DNA of 64,000 nt from CAUPWF01 sp963515125. GTDB lineage: Bacteria > Bacillota > Clostridia > Lachnospirales > Lachnospiraceae. The notes below the pieces were generated by a model. The model was not told the origin of the DNA. It searched no databases and worked only from the letters and a program-made list of their open reading frames with translations. The stretch is from NCBI GenBank assembly GCA_052116865.1, contig JBQKKG010000012.1, positions 1 through 64,000 on the forward strand, read 5' to 3'. Both the position numbers and the translations under genes were made by a program. Below are positions 60,772 through 64,000 of the stretch, piece after piece (position 1 is the first letter of the stretch; every line of letters starts with the position of its first letter).

Positions 60772-61254
60772 CTAATTTCTAATTAGTTGTTCACAATCTA
60801 ACAGTAATATTACTTCTTTTTGACTTAGAGAAATCATATGTGTAACTAATTCTTGTTGTCTATTTGCTGGAACTTGTGAAATCTTTTCGCTATCAATATC
60901 TAATACTTGTGAAACAGAGTCTACAATAATTCCAAGAGGAGCAGAATCTATATTTAGTACAATAATGCAAGAGGTACTAGTATAAGTAATTGCTGGTTTT
61001 CTTAATCGTAGTCGAATATCTACAATCGGAATAATCTGACCTCTTAAATTGATAATACCTTTTACATATTCGGGTAACATTGGAAGAGGGGTAATCGTAT
61101 GATTGGTTATAATTTCTACAACATAATCTGTACTAACACCAAATGTTAATCCATCAGATACAAATGTGAGATAACGTTCCAATACTACATCGGACTGTTG
61201 GATAAGATCTTCCTCTTCGGGTTCAAATGATTTAAATAATGCTTCTTCTGACAT
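60772..61254 (-). CDS. cheW: Chemotaxis adaptor CheW
   Basis: The 160-aa protein has TFVSDGLTFGVSTDYVVEII, PEYVKGIINLRGQIIPIVDI and LGIIVDSVSQVLDID, the CheW signatures. It couples receptors to CheA. A 25-residue acidic N-terminal extension precedes the domain. Confidence 0.95.
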   Translation of the reverse strand: MSEEALFKSFEPEEEDLIQQSDVVLERYLTFVSDGLTFGVSTDYVVEIITNHTITPLPMLPEYVKGIINLRGQIIPIVDIRLRLRKPAITYTSTSCIIVLNIDSAPLGIIVDSVSQVLDIDSEKISQVPANRQQELVTHMISLSQKEVILLLDCEQLIRN

Positions 61255-61288
61255 TTATATTCCTCCAATTCTATGTGTTTTAGTTCTA

Positions 61289-63367
61289 TTACATAGAGTA
61301 TAAATTTAAGATATCTAATATAATACTAATTGTGCCATCACCAAGGATTGTACAACCACTGATTCCAGAGTCTTTGATATTAAAACTATTTAAAAAGACC
61401 GGAAGCGGTTTTACAACGACCTGTTGTTCACCTAACAACTCATCTACAAATAGACAATAAGATTTATCACTTGATTCTACCCAAACTAAGATACCATCTT
61501 CGATATTACGGGTTTTAGGTTCAATGTTATATATATTGTGAATTCTAACAATTGGGTAAAATTCGTCCATACATTTAATAATTTCATTCCCCTCAGAATC
61601 ATAGATGATGTCGGAATTAGAAACTTTGAAAGATTGACGAATATTAGCAATTGGAATTGTAAAGAGAGAGTCTCCAACCGCAATTTCCATGCCATCTACA
61701 ATAGCCATGGTAAGTGGAATCTTCAAAGTAGTAGTAGTGCCTTTTCCTTCTTCACTCGAAATGGAAACAATACCGCCAACAACTTCCACATTTTTCTTTA
61801 CCACGTCCATACCAACTCCACGACCTGAAAATTCAGTCACCTCTTCGTTCGTTGAAAATCCTGGTAACATAAGTAGTCCGAAAATTTCTTTTTGGGTATA
61901 TTCGGATTCGGATTTAGTGAGTAGCCCATTTTTCTTTGCCTTAGCAAGTATTTGTGCAGAGTTCATACCCTTTCCATCGTCCGTTACAGAGATGATGACT
62001 TCACTACCGGTATGACTTGCGGAAAGTATAATCTCACCTTGTGGATTTTTCCCCGCAGCAATACGTTCTTCGGCACTTGCTTCAATTCCATGATCCATAG
62101 AATTACGTACGATATGCATGATAGGATCACCAATGTTATCTACAATGGACTTGTCTACTTCTGTATGTTCGCCGATAATTGTAAGACGAACATCTTTACC
62201 TAATCGTTGTTTCATATCCCGCACAATACGGTTCATCTTTTGAAATACACCAGATACTGGTACCATGCGAAGTGACATCACAATGTCCTGCAAATCATCT
62301 GTCAACTTTCGTAATTGTCGAGTTGATTTTAAAAAGCTGTCTAATTTGAACGATTGAATATCAGGAGAAGAAGCAACCATGGATTCTGTTATAACAATTT
62401 CACCTACAAGAGCCACAAGACTATCTAACTTGGAAAGATTTACACTAATCAGGCTTTGCTTATTTGCCATGTTATGACTTTGTGTATTAGTGGCGGCAAG
62501 CGGTTCATTGCCTTTATTTGCAAGTGTGGATACTTCAGGTGTGCTAGTATTCGATTGAGAGCCTAAGTTCTTTTTGTCAGTAGGTTCTTCTTGTTTGGCT
62601 TTTATATTTTCTATGATTTCATAAGATTGTAAATTGCTAATATTCTTAATAATTGCAACTGCTCGTTCTACTGTAGTGTGATCCATGAAGGATAAGAAAA
62701 ATCCATGCTCTATAATAGCAGCACTCGTATCTGAGTTTGTTTCAATATCTTCCGGATAAAATTTAAAATTAAGTTCTGCTTCTTGCAAAGAAGTTACAAC
62801 CATGAAAGCACGAAGATTCTCCATGCCACACCCTTCTTCAAAAAACATTTTCAAATAAAATAGCCCTTTATCGTCTGGGCAGCCACTAAGTTCTAGCTGT
62901 ATATCCTCAGGAGTTGATGCAATAGCAACAGCAATATCATCGGAGACATTTGTGACGTTACTGATTTTACCCAAAAAACTATTAATATCTGTTTCGATTT
63001 GGTCGATATTAACACTAAGGGGTTCGTTGTTCTCGAGCTTTGTAACTTCAGCCCGTAAAAAATCAGTAGAGCGGAACATGAGGTTAAATAGTTCTGTTTT
63101 ATGGGAACTATCTAACGATTCCAGTTTGTTTTCACGAATATAGAAGAATAAATCTTCAATATGATGAGCAATTGTCATCAATGAATTGTATTCCATCATT
63201 GCAGAAGAACCTTTGACAGTATGCATAATTCGGAAGATTTCATTAACATCATCGGTTGTGAAATCCCCTAGTTTTTCAGCTTCTATTAAAAGTTCATCCA
63301 ATTGTTCAAGTAGTGAATTGGTTTCGAAAAGATACATATCGAGCATATTTTCCATGCCGTTATCCAT
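61289..63367 (-). CDS. cheA: Chemotaxis histidine kinase CheA
   Basis: The ATG at 63367 has AAGGCGG upstream (692 aa); a GTG three codons earlier is less well placed. The Hpt domain has His49 in RIMHTVKGSSAMM. A P2-like region (about 145-260), a dimerisation helix pair, an ATP-binding domain (VRNSMDHGIEA, DDGKGMN, GRGVGMDVVKKN) and a CheW-like regulatory domain follow. It phosphorylates CheB and, elsewhere, CheY; no cheY is in the window. Confidence 0.96.
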   Translation of the reverse strand: MDNGMENMLDMYLFETNSLLEQLDELLIEAEKLGDFTTDDVNEIFRIMHTVKGSSAMMEYNSLMTIAHHIEDLFFYIRENKLESLDSSHKTELFNLMFRSTDFLRAEVTKLENNEPLSVNIDQIETDINSFLGKISNVTNVSDDIAVAIASTPEDIQLELSGCPDDKGLFYLKMFFEEGCGMENLRAFMVVTSLQEAELNFKFYPEDIETNSDTSAAIIEHGFFLSFMDHTTVERAVAIIKNISNLQSYEIIENIKAKQEEPTDKKNLGSQSNTSTPEVSTLANKGNEPLAATNTQSHNMANKQSLISVNLSKLDSLVALVGEIVITESMVASSPDIQSFKLDSFLKSTRQLRKLTDDLQDIVMSLRMVPVSGVFQKMNRIVRDMKQRLGKDVRLTIIGEHTEVDKSIVDNIGDPIMHIVRNSMDHGIEASAEERIAAGKNPQGEIILSASHTGSEVIISVTDDGKGMNSAQILAKAKKNGLLTKSESEYTQKEIFGLLMLPGFSTNEEVTEFSGRGVGMDVVKKNVEVVGGIVSISSEEGKGTTTTLKIPLTMAIVDGMEIAVGDSLFTIPIANIRQSFKVSNSDIIYDSEGNEIIKCMDEFYPIVRIHNIYNIEPKTRNIEDGILVWVESSDKSYCLFVDELLGEQQVVVKPLPVFLNSFNIKDSGISGCTILGDGTISIILDILNLYSM

Positions 63368-63460
63368 AATTAACACCGCCTTATCTTAAAGTTTCTACAT
63401 AATATATATATCGGAACAAATAAAAGAAAAATAATAGGAAAAGTAATAGTAGGTGAATAA

Positions 63461-64000
63461 ATGTCAAATATTTTAAAAGTTACAAATGCATCACAAGGTC
63501 GAGAAAATAATATTAAAAGTAATCCGTATACCACAGTTGAAAAACCAATACCGAATGCTGTAGACCCATCCAAAATACCAAGAGCAGATATAAAGGACGA
63601 TGCGGGTCATAATCAAACGGGTAATAATGGGATTAATTTAAAATCCAATTATGAAGCATTTGTCAAAATGCTAAACCAATCACCTAAATTATCGGAGATA
63701 TTTGCGGAGTTATTATTTGACGGCATGAGTAATATGCTTGAGGCAGGTATAGGAGAGGTGTTTGCAAATGAAATGGATCGCTTTTTTGAAATGATGAAGA
63801 TGACAGAAGGGGAAGCACTGGCCTTTATGAAAGGGCAGACAAGTGGTGCTGTGAAGTTTCAAGGCGCATTTTTTGAACTGCTACGCCAGATTATGAATGA
63901 AACTACTTCTGTAGATTTAAAGGCGGGAATTTTAGAATTTGTCAAAAAGTATAATGATATGGCATCAAGTAGACATATTTTATCCAACATTGAAAGTAAT
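63461..64000 (+). CDS. Hypothetical protein, truncated at window end
   Basis: A frame opens at ATG 63461 (AGTAGGTGA upstream) and runs open to the last base, giving 180 residues so far. Residues 1-60 are hydrophilic and disordered-looking (Asn/Pro/Lys rich). From about 65 a helical, acidic region follows (YEAFVKMLNQSPKLSEIFAE, MSNMLEAGIGEVFANEMDRF). No family is recognised. It is divergent from cheA, so a motility link is possible. It has no stop in the window. Confidence 0.8.
   Translation, partial: MSNILKVTNASQGRENNIKSNPYTTVEKPIPNAVDPSKIPRADIKDDAGHNQTGNNGINLKSNYEAFVKMLNQSPKLSEIFAELLFDGMSNMLEAGIGEVFANEMDRFFEMMKMTEGEALAFMKGQTSGAVKFQGAFFELLRQIMNETTSVDLKAGILEFVKKYNDMASSRHILSNIESN

Overview
The window reads as chromosomal DNA of a low-GC, flagellated, Gram-positive anaerobe, most likely a Lachnospiraceae/Clostridia member. 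The reasons are AT-rich codon use, strong GGAGG ribosome binding sites, U-tailed terminators, AddAB instead of RecBCD, a flgM-flgN-flgK-flgL-fliW-csrA cluster, and CheA/CheW/CheR/CheB together with a Firmicutes siphophage. The species is inferred, not shown.

Region 1 (1-21.6 kb) is the right-hand part of an integrated siphovirus. It opens with an AAA ATPase fragment preceded by two hairpins, then a run of small early genes. The late genes follow in standard order: small and large terminase, an HExxH protein, portal, minor head protein, scaffold, major capsid, head-tail connectors, tail tube, chaperones, tape measure, distal tail, tail protein, receptor-binding protein, XhlA-like protein, holin and amidase. 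The minor head protein carries an extra His-rich C-terminal module and is overlapped by a small acidic gene, which looks like a phage polymorphic toxin and its immunity gene. Two near-identical promoters with a shared dyad drive the packaging and scaffold/capsid blocks. The prophage ends near 21.59 kb in what looks like the 3' end of a tRNA-type gene followed by its terminator. Integrase, repressor and the left end lie outside the window.

Region 2 (21.7-31.8 kb) is host chromosome. It holds a GntR/YtrA-type regulator with an ABC transporter on the minus strand, a divergent VanR/VanS-like two-component system, hisH-hisF-ung, a dihydrolipoamide dehydrogenase and a small membrane protein.

Region 3 (31.8-38.4 kb) is a soft-metal efflux locus: a Zn/Cd-type P1B ATPase with five tandem Cys/His-rich repeats, an ArsR/SmtB sensor with a clear operator, and a second P1B ATPase with CPS in place of CPC. 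A TPR lipoprotein and hflX follow. Region 4 (38.4-47.4 kb) has an AraC regulator divergent from a DapF-like protein that has lost both catalytic cysteines, then addB-addA.

Region 5 (47.4-64 kb) is motility. A ComFB-domain protein and an orphan ParA run divergently from fliD-fliS and a FliT-like gene. An FtsE-like ATPase and a nucleotidyltransferase-family gene sit inside the cluster. The minus-strand genes csrA, fliW, a DUF6470 gene, flgL, flgK, flgN, flgM, cheB, cheR, cheW and cheA follow, and a divergent truncated gene runs off the right edge.
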